Origin: Siniperca chuatsi
Lineage: Eukaryota; Chordata; Actinopteri; Centrarchiformes; Sinipercidae
Length of the DNA stretch: 64,000 nt
Reading direction: 5' to 3'
Assembly (NCBI RefSeq): GCF_020085105.1
Contig: NC_058055.1
Location: 23,355,822-23,419,821 of the forward strand
Shown here: piece after piece, positions 21,691 through 36,600 of the stretch
Position numbering within the stretch: the first letter of the stretch is position 1
Layout: every line of letters starts with the position of its first letter
Made by a program: the position numbers and the translations under genes
Notes under the pieces: model-generated
Seen by the model: the letters and a program-made list of their open reading frames with translations, nothing else
Databases searched by the model: none
What the model was told of the DNA's origin: nothing

Positions 21691-24600
21691 GTAAACTAGC
21701 TAAATTCATTACTTTACACAACATAACGTTACAAAACAACACCTAGCATTTAGCTTATTTATAGCATTTGACCTTGCTTAGTGGCTTGAAGCTAGTAACA
21801 TATCTCGCTCATTCAGTTAGCTTAATGTGCTGTTACAGTATGTTATTTTTTTCCATGTATTACTATGACCACTACTGAAATTGCATTGCCAGTGTATTTA
21901 TTTTTTTGCAAATGATTATTTATTTTTTATTTAGTTTTTATTATGACAAAATGGGCACAGTAATCCCCAAAGAGTCATTACAAGGATGATTTGCAGATAT
22001 CACAGCTAAACTATGGGTCCCTGTAGGAATATAGAAATGCTAAAGTGATATCATAGAAGACTGATGCCAAAGCGTAGGTGCACACTGAGTCTTGACAGAT
22101 ATGCTATTAGACGTTAAGTTTTATCTGTGTGTATGAAAATGGTCCTGTCTTTGAAAGATATAGTATATCTACGAGTACTCAAAAGTTCCACAAACATGCA
22201 TGTTTTCATGACTGTTCACATCCAGTAATTCAGCCTTGGATTTTTCCTGACATCATTAAACCCTTTCATCCACCAGGGGCCTCATAACTGGTCCACATAG
22301 GAAGTGACATTTTTTGTTATGTGAACAAACCTGAGCTTGATCCACGTGTTATTTTTAAATTTGTGAACAAACTAAAGTAAGTCGTTACATCTGCAGCCTC
22401 TTCAATAATTTTACATCTTGTGGGTATTGCATTGCAAAGTAGTAATAATTGATATAGTTTGTTTTAGGGATGCACCGATATATCGGCCGAACATCGGTAT
22501 CGGCCAGTATTCGCCTTGTTGACTGCTGTCTGCAAATAGGGTGACATTCACATTCATGTTCATCTGTTGTCTCGCATCAATTTTGCACTGGCTAATTTTG
22601 TGTTGGTTATTTGTATTTGTTGTATAGCAGGCTAAAACTGCTTTTGAAGCAGCTATTTTTTTTAAAAGAATCTTTTTCATGTGAAAGAAGGTTATTTTAA
22701 AGGTTGTTTAATAAATTTGTATGATTGAATTTATGCTCATTCAAAGATAGTATAATGAAGGGCTGAATGACTTTAAAACAGTTCAGTTATGTTTTTTTAT
22801 AATGAAGATTTCTTTGAACAAAAGGGGGAATAAATAAGAACAAAAACAAAATAAACAACAACAAAAAAACATTGGCATTGGCTATAGGCCAATTTGTTAT
22901 TTTAATCATCGGTATTGACCCTGAATTTCACAATGGGTGCATCCCAAGTTTGTTTATGTGTGTGGGTCAGTATGACTTGCTCACATGTGCACAGCTCAGT
23001 TCAGTGCTCATTTGTACGCTGTCACTCTTGCTAATCCTCCTCTGAGCTCTGGTCAGGGCCGACTGCTGTGTTAGCTATGCACTGGAAAACACTGAACCCT
23101 ACTCCTGAATAAGGCTTCTACTAATTTACTAATGCTCATCTAACGGAAAGTGTTGTTCTTACAAGCGTCCATGCCTCAGGGGATGTCACACTGCTTGTTC
23201 ACCACTAAACCAGCCTCTAGATTCTACTGTATCTACCCTGCCACACAGGTCCCAAGCTTGGATCATGCTCGTGTCTTTGATTTTGGTGGAACAGTTTAAG
23301 CAGATACACCAGGTCCCTGTGTAAATGTCCTTTATCTAATAAGTCACTGTGTGATTTTTTTTTTCTTCTTCTCACAAAATGTTAATATGTTAATATAGTG
23401 TATATATTTCATCTTGCCCTTTGCAAATTTTATCTTGTTAAAATAGATGTGTTTGTATCCATTTGACTATTATATTAATAACTCAATTCCTTGATTGGCT
23501 GATGATCAGTTTTGCAGGCCCCTCTGCCTCCAATTAAATACATGTGGTGACAATACATGTCAGTTAACAGCTTGAAGCTTATTTATGTAATATAATGCAG
23601 TTTTTTATATATATATTAGTGTTTGAAGTAATACATTAGGTTACTGTAGTTAGTGAGGTAGCAAACATTTACACAACTGTGAAATGTCCATTTAATCACT
23701 CCCTTTTTTACTATGATACCAATCACTTAACACAGATATGAAAGCATGCAATATTTGTTTGTGGGTTAAAGGGATACTGATGTAGTGGAAGCCAAGCTCC
23801 TAAAACAATTAAACATTAAACCCTCTCTGCATAGTCGGTGCCCATGTCTTTTAAACTCCACGTCTCCAGTTCTTAATGCAAGCCTTCTGCGAAAAACATT
23901 TGAAGTCCCAAAGTCGCACAAATTTGACCGCTGGACCCAAACAGCCAATGTACCATCTGTACGTTAGCTGTAAGTTAGCTAGCGATGGATGCAGCAGCAG
24001 TGTCATGGGGAGTTTGCCGTGTGTGTTTGTGTTCAACTGATTTCAGAAGTCAGCAGTAACTCAGGTTCTTTCTGTTATTTCCCTCCAGTCTCTCCTTTTT
24101 CCTCTTATCTCTGTACGTTAATGAAGCCGATTAATAAAGCCCTGGGATTAGCGCACATTTTTTGCTCAAGTTGAAACGTTTTCAACTCATACAGGCGCAT
24201 CTTTGCATCAATTCATGCCACTCTGTGAGAATTTACCTTTACAATTTGCTTTCACAGGCTGAGTAGTATGATAAGTAAACTGTTTTACATGTGTGAAATT
24301 GGTGGAATGCCCCTTTAATATGAAGCAGGCGGGGTGCATTTGCTTCTTGCAGTTGTGGTCAAGAGATTGTTTTCTATGACTGATTAAACAGGATGCATGG
24401 AAACAACACCTTACTTTGTCATTCTGTACCTCAAGATGTTGTCATTTCATTAAACTCCGTCTATTCAGATGTGTAACTGCCTTGCACACTGTGACCAGAG
24501 TCACTGATGTGAATCCGCTTTTATTTTATTTTCTCATCTACTTCCCACTTTTTTCACAAACACTGTAGTCGTAATGAGGGACACACACAGGATTTTTTCA

Positions 24601-27600
24601 AAGGCTCCTGTAGTTTTTGTTTGGAGTTTATCATCAACTAAGGTTGTGCTGATATGCAGTGTCATGGTGGGCTGTGTCAGTGCTGTAACTTCTTAATGGA
24701 GTGAAGTGAGGATTATTTCATCAGTATCAGTATAACCATTAGTTATAACAAACAAACTGTTGAATAAGAAGTGAGAATAATCCTCAGTCAGCACAGAAAA
24801 AGATAATCCACACACAAACAGTTGTTGAGAGGCAGCAAAGAAAGTTTGTAACTGGTCTGTGCGTCACTAAAAAGTGTGGTGAACTGTGAGACTGTAATGC
24901 TCTAAACAAAATTGTTCAAAGGATGAAAAATAGAGAGACATCTTTGCTATTCTTACCAGTCGTGGGGCAAAAATATATACATTTTGGTGTGAGAGTGGCG
25001 CTAAAGGAAAGGCCATGGTGTTTGGGTTTATCATCTGTAGGTCTGCAACTAGCAATTATTTGCATTACCGGTTCATCAGACAGTTATTTTTTAGATTAAA
25101 TGTTGATAAAAACCCAATCACAATTTCCTAAAACCCCATGGTCACTTCATTTCACATTCATTTTTTTTTTTCGTTGTTTTTTTGACCAAAAGTCCAAAAC
25201 CCAAATATACTCAGTTTACGGAAACAATAAAGAAAAGCAGCAAATTCTTACATTTGAGAAGCTGGAACCAGGTAACAGTTTGTATTTGTGCTTGAAAAAT
25301 GACGATTCGTTGAAAATCAGCATAGTTGCTTACTAATTTTTGACTAATCGACTAAATGTTTCAGCTCTAATCATCCAGTGGCCATCTTAGTACATCTCAC
25401 ATAATCATCAGCCTAAGCTGTACTTTGCACTCAAGTTTTTGGTTTTTTTTCCACAAAAAGTCAACCTTCAGTAAAAGCTAGGTCTGCCACATAAGGAGAA
25501 CTTGTGTCTAGTGTGTCTGGAAAAGAGAGAAGTGGGTAATAAGTGATTAGCAACATGACTGAGTTGACAAAAAGATGTAATAGTACTGGTCACATTACTG
25601 GTTTGACAGGTGATCTCTAAGAAGCTTGGCAATGCTGAAACGCTACAGCAATCAGAGCTTAGCAACAAAAATGCAAACTGAAACAATCTTATATAGTACC
25701 AGGTGCCACCTTAGCCTACTTTCAAGAAAAACACTTGACTTCACGAGGATTTATAATGCTCAACATCACCCAGCACACACTCTAAGCTTAAGAGTCTCAT
25801 GGCCACAGTTACCGTATGCCTTTTAAGTTTCATACGGCAGCAGTGCTCTTAATGTAAGGACTGATGGTAGCCTAGATGGTTAAGAATGCTTTCTACCTTT
25901 CTGTATGTGCTACCTCCTCTACACAGTTTACTTGTTCAGCGGGTCTCAAATGATCAACAGCCAAACACCTTAAATTGACATGAATCTATATTACTTTAAG
26001 AACACAGTAAATTAGATGTTAACTCTTCATTGTAACTCAATAAATATATGTAATGTGTACTAAATATAAAATTGTGTACAAATATTTTCCCTCCCCATAT
26101 ATAAAAGGGGGTGGACAAAGTACTAGGTACACCTAACACTATGAATCAGCTTTATTGGCCAAGTATTTGACTGGTTTTTCGTTGCTCTCAATGTACTTAC
26201 ACAGAAATAGACATACAGCTAAAAACAAGGACTATGGTGGAGTCCAGTACAATGACACCACAATCCAAAGCCTTAAAATGATCAGAGTTGAATCAATGCC
26301 TCTGAAAATCTGAACTTTAAACAGTACATTTCTCAGAGGTCATATTTATAAGGGAAAATTAATTACATTATATAGCTGTGCTGTTAGTTACATGAAGGAA
26401 GTGTCTTTTAATAGTTAAAAGAATTGATGCCTTTCTAAAAATATGTTGATTTTTCTTAATATTAATGGTTGTTTGCCTTATGATGACCACTGACTAGAGG
26501 CCATAGTTTACCCACCTATAGGGCTGCAATTAATGATTGGTTAATCTGTCCATTGCGATTAATCGTTTAGTCCATAAAATGACAAAAAATTGTGAGAAAT
26601 GCCGATTAGAATTTCCCAAATTGCTTGTTTTGTCCGTTAAAATTTATAATGATACAAAACGAGGAAGTTGTCACATTTGGAACCAGTTGGTATTTAAACA
26701 GTGAATCGATTAAGTATCAAGATAATTTTCTATCGATTGTCTCATTGATTAAGTGTTTATTTACGACTATTTGCGATTGAGGAGTTGTGATAGGGAGGGA
26801 TTTGTGAAAGAGAGAGAGTTCCTTCTCGCCATGAAATGCACTTTACCCTTTTTTGCCTCTGCTGTCACTTTTTCTTTCGCTCTGCTGCAGTGCCAATGGA
26901 ACTACAGATTACGTAGCCCATTTACTGGAGGAGCAAAAAAAAAAACAACCCACCTCTCCTGACTGTCAGACTCTGTGTGTGTGACAGAACATGAAAGAGC
27001 AAGTGGTCCGTGTATAACGAAACAGTCAGATGGAAGACTTGGTTGTAGTGAAAGGGAAGCTGAGGCTGTTCACTGGCCTGACACAGCAGGAAAGAAAAGA
27101 CAACATTGCCGAACAAGGCAGAAAAGCATTCTTCCCTTTTCCCCCTCCGCACGCTCCTCACCCCGTCAACCTCAACCTTTCATTAGCAGAGAGAGAGGGG
27201 GTTATTGGCGGACACACAATGAATGGGCTGTGTAAAATCTGGGTCTTGTGATACAGTATGTGACCATACTGCCCTAGAAGGCAGCGAGGCGTGGGGGTAA
27301 AATATGTGTGTGTGTGTGTTTGGGAGGGTAGAGTTCGTAGGAGAGAGAGAGGCCAGTTAGTCTTTTCCAGCTCAGCCCTGTCGTTTTGTCGTTGCCGGTC
27401 ACATGGCCTTCGTTGCCTTGCCGATGCCAGTGTCATGGCTGCATTCCCATGGAGATTGGTGTGAGGTGGCAGCAGGTTCAAGCAGGAAACCACACAAATA
27501 CACTCTTTGTTTCTCAGTCTTGCCATTTGCAACACACTATAACTCGTTACGAAAGAGAAAGAAAGAAGTCTTTATTGGCCTTGTAAAACAAGTCATCTTT

Positions 27601-30600
27601 TACAACAGGACTAAATGTCTTACGCTTTCCTTGCGCTATGAGGATTTCACGGGTCTTCTTGGTTCTTACTGACTAAGTGAGACCTGACCCAGGACCTGAG
27701 TTAGGCTGGGTCCAAATGATTTTCACTCTAACCAGATTTGGGTAGGGTCCAATTGTATTGGCTAGGGTTTTAAGCTTTGTGACAATATGTCCAGTACCCA
27801 AGTGCATCCATGGGGATATGCTATCAGCTCCGATCACGTGGTGCGTCATTGTCACCACAGGGGAAAAATTTGTTTTTTGAGGCAGACAGACTGTGTACTG
27901 TGAAGTGCAGGAAAAATGACAAGGACAAGAATGTTTTGCTGCTCTTTTTGACTTCAGATGCTCGTTAAGTGATGGAGCATCATGCTGCTGCCAGTGTTTG
28001 TGTTCTCTAGCTATTTGGGTCTGTTTGCGTCGACTGTATTTTGGATCAGGTCTAATTATCCTCAGGTCTATTTTAAATCGGGTCTGACTGTCTTATAGTC
28101 CCTTTTGGAACAGGTATCTTTTTTTGAAAAATCATTTTTGACAAACAGCATACTGACAATTTTGCTATTTTCAGACCCTTACAGTAGAGGAGCTAGAAAT
28201 GTAAAAATTGCCCTTAGGGTGGTCCTAGAAGAATGTGGCCAGTAAAATCAACAGAGTTTATCCCTTTGGGAGCATGAATGTGCTCAGTGAATTATGAGAT
28301 ATCTTATGAGATATCATGTATGCACTGTTGAGCAAACTAACTTGAACTATATCAAAGATTGTGGAGTGCCGAAAATAGAAATGGTTCATCCTCCAGGGAG
28401 CATTAACTGGCCAAACTGGACATTAGATTTTGATACTTGTGTACAAAGAGGTCATTTTGACAGTTCAAGGAAATTCAGTAATTTGTTTTTTGAGATACCA
28501 TGTCAGGGACAAATTCTGGCCTGATGATAGTTGATGAGGAAAAGTCATTAGTCATATTAGGAATCATCCACCCAAATTTCATGGCAGTCTGACCCCTAAT
28601 TTTTGAGATAACTTATCAACAAACTGATAAACAGAACAGCTGACTGACATCACCTTGCTAGCGGCAGAATCTTAAAGAAATACCGTAATTGGTTATATTT
28701 CTGACTTTTGACTAGTGGACAGGGTGCGAAATTAACAACCCGGTAACATGCCAAAGCGTGTAATACACACGCCGGTCCACCGTGGCAGCGTCACCTTTTC
28801 AACACGTTCTCATTCTGCAGTCAAGTTAGCAATAATAAATATGCAACGTTTGGTTAGACTTTCAAAATAAAGGTTGCTTTGAAACATTTCAGGCGATGGT
28901 TGCAGCTTGGTTAGGTTTAGGCCCCAGAACTACTTGGTCAGGTTTAGGGAAAAAATCATGGTTTGGGTTAAAATAACTACTTAAAACAATCTACGTTGAC
29001 TATTGGTTTCACATGGGAAACAAACCTCAGTCTCCTATGTGAAAGTTCTGTGTTTGACCGATTACTTTTATGTTTGATCCTTATTTTGAGATCAAGACTT
29101 CTTGAGTTGCATTCAGGCTTTAATTGATTAACAAATTAAAACAATTTTGATTCAGATTTTGCTCTGGCCTCTTCTTTAAGTTTGTATTCAACTTAATATC
29201 TTATTATCGCAATGAAATGTACTGAAATGAATGTATATGTGACACAAAAAGGCAATTTATAATTTTGGCCTGTAAAAAATATGGCCGGTGGATTTTTTTT
29301 ATCTACCAGTCCCCTTGGCCGGAGAGTCAAAAAGTTAATTTTGGACACTGATAGTGGAAGCTTCAAATAATAACCAAAATGGGTGTTGTTCAAACTCAAC
29401 ATTTTTACTTGCCAATACACTGCAGTTTTACAAAGAAGAAAGTGAACAGACTTAAGCACCCGTCGTCTCATATTCATCACTAAGTTAAAAACTATTTTAA
29501 ACAACCCGAATTACATTATTTAGTTACTTTAAAAGCAAAATAATTAACAACAGACTCAATCTAGACCATCAAACCCCATGATTTTTTCCATAATCCTTTC
29601 TATTTGGAAAGGTATAGGTCCAGGAGGGGTGTTTATGCAAATATGATTAATTTCTAGTGGTAAAATGAATTAATAGTCCTCAGCTCAAATCGCTTTAGTA
29701 CTGTCCTAGGACAGTATTAATCCTAAACAAGGCCTACAAATCACAAGAAATTGTATAAATTCAAAATTAGTTTTCTTTCCAGCCCACACAAGACTCTCAT
29801 CTGTAATGAGCAATGTTGCACTAGATGCAATTTCACAAGGTAACCTGTGTTTGTCTTCATTCATTGCTGTGGGTGGTGATGAGTAGGTGGTGATTTAAAC
29901 CAGACCCACAAGGTGCTGAGAAAAGTCGAAACATTTAGAAGCAGTGGTGTGTTAAAGGGGCAACTGTCTCTTATGGCTGCAGTGAGTGTCGGGGAATGAA
30001 TTACATGTTTTCTGATTTCAAAGCAGCTTACTGTCAGTGCTGCCAAGTTGGAGAACAGCCAGGGAGAGAGCTTGTCTAAGCAAAAGCGGCCATTCATACT
30101 TTGAACAAATTGGTAATATAATCCAACGTCCTGTTTAAAATGGCCAGAAGTTAACTATTTTGAACCATTAGGAAAAAAATCAGCATCTCCCTCACTGAAA
30201 ACTGAACATTCATCAAGTTTTTTCAGTACAGCCACACAACACAGTCAGGCCTAGTAATGGTTTTTCATCACTCAAAATGTTGTATTAAATGTACAAGTTA
30301 TTTAACACATCTCACAAGTTCATGATTTGTGAGTATACTCTCAAGATAGGTGCAACACTTATAAATGATATGTAAGCCTTATGCCACCTCACACAGTGAC
30401 ACTTCAAATAGAGATCTACCAAGTTCTCCTATGTCACAGGTCTGTTTATAGACAAGGAAAGTCGAGGCCAAGCACTGCTAATCCCATGATGGTACACTGA
30501 ACTTGTAGGTCTGACGGCTGTAGTAGTTCACCTGAAGGGACACTTGTTAAAAACGTGACCTAGATTTAGCAGGTTGTACCCTGCTCATCGAGATATTAAT

Positions 30601-33600
30601 CACATGGATAGGCCAACATATCAAATATAATTTCATGGGTTAGGCCAGTGGTTCTCAAACTGGGGGGTGTGGATGACCAGGTGAAAAATATGGAGTGGAA
30701 CTAAGCTGAATGAACATGATTTATGTAGGGAAATAAAAAAACAAGTTTGCTGATGCTATAGTGCTGACCTGAATCATTTATTTTATGTCAATTGAATTCA
30801 CCTGGGCTCCTTTTTCATTTGTTGCTCCCACAATATTGTTAACGATTGATAAGAATTCTGTCCATTTACGTGTGGTGGGGGAATTCACTTTTTTTGCCTT
30901 CTGAAGGGGGACATGACAGAAAACGTTTGAGAACCACTGGGTTAGACCAATGTGGCAGGTGTACCAAATAATCTGCCTTTCATTTAATATCAGATATCAC
31001 TTAGTCCATGTGGCTAACCTCTTTTTCTTTGTACAGTTCACTGAATTATCCCAGGGTTTCCCTACCACCAGCTGTCACCCTGTTTTTCAATATTGATAAC
31101 CCTAAAGAATGTTTGATGAAACTGTGTTTCAGTGGAAGGTTTCCGTATCCTACGATGGTCTGGAGATCAGAGATAAAACACAAAATTGAATTTCCAGTGA
31201 GTGTCATAGTCATAATTTATAGATAAAGGCTTTGTCTAATTGAGGAATACCCAACATTTACTCCCATGGCAAGACAAAAAGCTATGGGAATGTAATGCAT
31301 TTTGTATTCTGAGATTATTCATATTTGTATCAAGAAGACCAAATTTGGTTCATTTTTAAAGCGAGATAATGGGGACAAGCGGAGTCTTGCTTAACATCAA
31401 TACACCAGTGTTATAAACATGGAAATTGAAAGAGTAGGTCTGTGTAGACCTTCAGTATGTTACAGAACTGAAAACCAACCAAGATATCAATACCATATAA
31501 TAAAACCAGAGATGATAACATAAAAATATATTCCACACAGCTATACTAGCGGCTCTGTGAGGCTGTATTTATTGTAGGCATGGTGGTGCTTCGAGCTACA
31601 TGCTAATGTCAGCATGCTAACTTGCTCACAAAGACAATGCTAACGTGATGTTTAGCAGGCATAATGTTTACCATCTTAGTTTAGCATCTTAGCATGCTAA
31701 CATTTTCTAATAAGCACTGAACAGTACGCTGAGGCTGATGGGAATGCCATTAGTGATCTGATGATGTTGCTAGAAAAGTTAAGGATCATCAAAGTTATTA
31801 AAATGAATCCTGTGGGGAACACGACTGTCTGTACAAAATTCCATGGTAATCCATTCAGTAGTTGTTAAGATATGAGTCTAGACCAAAGTGGTGGACCGAC
31901 AGACTGACGTTGCCATGGTTAGCATGGCTAAAAACACAAGACAGAAATACCCTAATTTTATATTACATGCTGTGAGCCACCAGAGTCTCATTAATGAATG
32001 TTTATGAATGTGTTGGCTCAGTCACTTTATATGACCTTTCTCTCTCAATGTATTTATCTGTCTGTCTCTTTCTCAGAGTGGTGTCCTCCATCCACGCCAT
32101 CATGGCAACCACGGCAGGAGTCATCGTTGTGTCATCATGCCGGGGCAACGTCATTAACGACAGGTAAGACTTCATGTCATTAATCCCCTTCGTGAAACAG
32201 TGGTTACTAGTGGTAACCCATACACCTCTGAACCCCCTGATTTCCCACTCAATCATTACACTTTCTTACCTGCACCCATCAGGGCCATATCAGAACTTTG
32301 AGTTTAGTCATAAGATAAAAAATGGTTAAGTTTAGAAGAGGACTTCCCACTCTGTCTGTAACTACAGTGGGATTCATAAGATCAAAGACTCCACACTGGA
32401 GACGCACCAGGATGCCATTCATTGACGTGGGGAAGTTGAGGGAGGTTCAACTTTATGCAAATGTCCTCTGACGCATGGTAGCGACAGCCTGGCGACAACC
32501 AAATCACGTTCGTTTTCATTACTTCTTGAAACAGAAAAATATAGTAGTTTTCCACTCCACTCAACTAGCTAAAAGCACTTCAAACTAAATGGAAGAAAAG
32601 CTTATTGTCACGGTAAATGTCTTCCCAATTCTCTATGATATACTGTAGCTTTAACAAGTTTGAATTAAAAAATCTATGCATGAAAGCACATCACTCTGAA
32701 AATGGACTATTTCTTCGTGCTCCAGATTTGTGGCAACGTGAGAAAATAACCCCAATCTAAGTATGTAAATATTGCACTCAACGCACACATCTGCAAGCTT
32801 CAGGTTCATGAGAGATAAGAAACCGCCTTCCTCTTTGTATCTGTATGTGTGAACACACTGTTAGCATTGTGCTGCATCACAGTTCAATGTCACATTGACA
32901 AAACATGATATATTGCTTTTAAAAACCTCTCTGCTGGCTTTTTCCTCTTAGAGAACCACTTAGAGATGGTGAAATTCACATGTTCCCGCACACCCACACT
33001 GCATAGGTTTATTACTGTATGCTACTGCACTTCTGGTGTGAATTTGAACTCAAAAAAAGATGTTAAGACACCACTTTTCTTGTCTATTTGCAACAGTGTT
33101 TCTAGCAGCCTAGTCTCTATGGGATAATGGCTGCACTAGGGTGGAAACAAGGGTTATCTGTGTACCAACACAAGGATGGTCCAGGGTTTAGGCTGCCCTA
33201 AATATCCTGGAAGAACAGTTGTACCGCTGTGCTATATCTGTACTAGAGAGTTTTCTACTACACACTTTTCAGCTAGCAAGTTGACTGTACTGCTTTCTGT
33301 CATAGATACGTCATAGGCTTTACCCCATGAGACTGTGTTGTCTGTGGAGAAGGTGCAGCACAGTGGTTTCTCAATGCTAAAGCAATTTTTATGCCATGTG
33401 CAGTTCTCATTTTTAATGAGGTCTGGGTAAAAAAAGGGACCCACAAAAATATTTTTTTCCCCTCCATATTCCTTACAAGGACAGTTCACCCTACTCTTAT
33501 TCAGCTAGCTGCTTTCATCCAAGCCCTGCTTCCACATCAGCCACCTGGCAGCAAGATAGTGTTAGCATAGCATTAGCCTCCCTGTGCAGTGTAGGAAAGT

Positions 33601-36600
33601 GTGACGCTAAGCTAGTGCTAGCCTATTAATCCTACTGAGTCAGCGGCCAGACCACGGCATGCCCAGTTTCAGGCTGCTAATCTCCGCCGCCCCTCCCCTT
33701 CACCCACAGGGCTTAATTCCTCCACAACGCTGCTCAGTTCTGCTGTCCTGTGACGTGCACAAGGCCTGGAGCTTATCAGACACATGCTCCAGAGTCAGAT
33801 CCATGAATACTCCTAATACTCCATCCCAATCTGTCACTTCATTTAGCCTTCATTTCCTCAGTTGCAGTAACATTTACAAGGTTTTGCTGTGGAAAAACCT
33901 CCTATACTGAGGAAACGGTATTGGAGTTTTATACAGAGAGTATGCTCCATCCTGACGCTTTAGCATACAATATGTTGAGTGTGTTAGCATGGAGCATATT
34001 ATACCCCATGTTAGAACGAGGATTATTTTGGTGTCGTGTTCTTATCACTGAACAGCTAAACTGACCAATACCCAGTGTCACAAAAAATTGGATAAGCCTT
34101 CAAGGGAAAATTCTGGTTTATTATAGTGTGGCCATCATTCCTATCAGTTATAATAATATTGTACTGACCAAGCTAATATCTGAGATCTGGGAACACAGCA
34201 ACATCAAACCAAAGATAATCAGATTGGACAAGATACACGAGCAGACAGATTTTATACATCACAGTTTACAGGCCCTGGTTAAAATTTTAACCACCGTACA
34301 TTCCGTAGTTGCGCAGACAGTTTTCTTGTGCAATAAGGGATTGTTGCCAACATTTTGGGAGCACTCACTAGTTCCCAACTAATCTTTTTAGGCCGGTACT
34401 GATATCAATATGTATATCGCTAAATGTGATGGACAATATACTGGCCAATATTAATTTTTTTTGCATGAACATTTTTTGAAGGATCCCCTACATTTTTTTT
34501 AATTTTTTTTATTGTGACCAAGATATGTACTGAGCTGGACATTTTACTGTTGTCATTGTTTCTAAACAACCTGAAACATACAGTATCTTTGGCATGTCTA
34601 TACTGCAATTTCTTCTTTCTTACCAGCTGACATGTAGCGTAGCTTGATACCGATATATCTACGATAAGCTAGGAGGCCTATGTGTCTAGCTTGCTTGATT
34701 TATCAGTCGAACCCTAGCAATTACTTTTGATTTTACCTCCAAATAAAGTGGTTTAGAAAATGTCTGGTCGCCTCACTGTTTGAGTTCCTGCCCCATCGGC
34801 TTCATTTTAGCGATGTCACCATGTTTCCAGATATTAGCAATTGACTTTGAGTATAATGTCATTTTAACCAATAGAAATAATGCCTAAGGCTACCAAAAAA
34901 GAGCCAAAGTTGTAATAAACTGGAATTATCCCTTAAATAGTGCAACCTCACAAACCCTGCAGAAATATAGCTGCTCTACACACTAATGTTTTACAGTACT
35001 ACTCAATAGCACAAAACAAAATTACACATGCTGCATCCTAAAAAAAATACAATAATGCAAAGCTACTGTATATAGCCAAATGAACAAGTAGGTTTAATAT
35101 CATTCCTGCTTTGGTCAGTGGCTCCTCCAGATTACCTTGAATTTATCCTAAAGCAGTTGTCTGATTAGTTGAAAGGTGCAGCACAGAGGAAGTATACAAG
35201 TGTGTTGGTTTGTAGGTACATTTATATGGGAAAGACGAGTGTTTCTCTGTGTGTGCTTACAAAAACAGTTCATCTGTATTTTCCATTGCCTTTAATACAG
35301 CAAATATACAGTATATACTACAGAATCGACACATGTAGCCTTCATTCTACCCTGAGCTGTTTGTAGTGCCTTACTACTCTTAATCTCCATTCACTGACCT
35401 TAAGAGCTGAAAAGCCCCGTCAGAGGTCAGAGGCCAGTAGCTCAGCTCTGCCCTGCAGCTTTACTCCATTCTGTCCACATAATTAACCATCACTGTAATC
35501 GGCGCTTATTAGAGTGCTGCAGCCATCTAAGCCTTTGCATGCTTATGTTAGAGAGACAAGGTATAAGTATCTGTTCGTGTTTACTTCTACTGAAACTAAA
35601 GGTCATTCAGTTTACCATCTACTGGCATTGAATGCTGTGATAATACTACTTAATCAATCACCCTAACTTACCATTGACTGTGAGATGGCCTATTTGGCCT
35701 GCTTACATTATGTTAGACTGATTTTAGTAGGGCAGTACGATTCTGGTCAAAATGAGAATCAAACTTTTTCCTACTCATAATTCATATTCCAATTTTATTT
35801 TTCTTTTACATGATTCTTGAGGACACCATTTTTAAAAAAATAAAAAATATATGATCATTAATGCTTTTTTTAAACACACAACTTATATGCAACTACATGA
35901 ACGCTAAATTTAAGAATAATCCAATAAGTCTCTTGTCTGCTCTTCAGAGCACCTTTGAACAAAAATTTCCTGTGTGTAATTTTAAAAATGTAATTAATAT
36001 ACAGTTCACCTATAGCCAGATGTAGCCTATTCCCCAAAAGACTGAGGCCTAGTCCAGTTATGAAGGGAGATTGCTTTCATAATAGATTATCCCTTGTTTT
36101 GACAACCATTTTTTCCACCTCCAAACACCAGCAGGTTAGTGCCTGCTTCAGTCTGTGTGATCCTCAGGGAAAACACAGTTGGTAACCACAGACTGTTCAT
36201 GGTAAAGTAATTACCGATAAAAAGAGACAGTCAGGCTTGTGTATGATTTCATAGTTTAGTTTGACCATAAATATGTTGCGGCCTCAAAATGATGCATTTT
36301 TTGCATTTCTGCCTTGACTGCTGCTCTACAATGTAATGTTAATGTGTAACATTAGAGAAGGTAGCACAACATAAAAACAGTTGCAGGAGGGCATTGAGTA
36401 GCGTTTGTCTAGTTTAACATTTAGTCTCTGTAGTCTTTTAAGGTTCCCGCAGTGGATCGACGACAGGGATTTTACAATGAAGTTTTCCTGGCCTTAATTA
36501 CTTAATCATATTCTTTGTTTTTTGTTTTGTTTAGTTTTTTATTCTTTTTTTGTTACTTTTTCTGTGTGGTGTTTTGACTCCACACAGCAGACTTTGCAAT

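Larger units (their letters stand above)
21691..32076 (+). other. tlcd3a: TLCD3 intron 1 (10.4 kb)
   Basis: A GT-AG intron with acceptor TCTTTCTCAG. It contains several MITEs annotated separately (22,465; 23,770; 25,038; 26,519; 30,646; 31,540), a (GT)n tract near 27,305 and otherwise unrecognised AT-rich sequence. The open frames within it show no coding signs. Confidence 0.8.
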
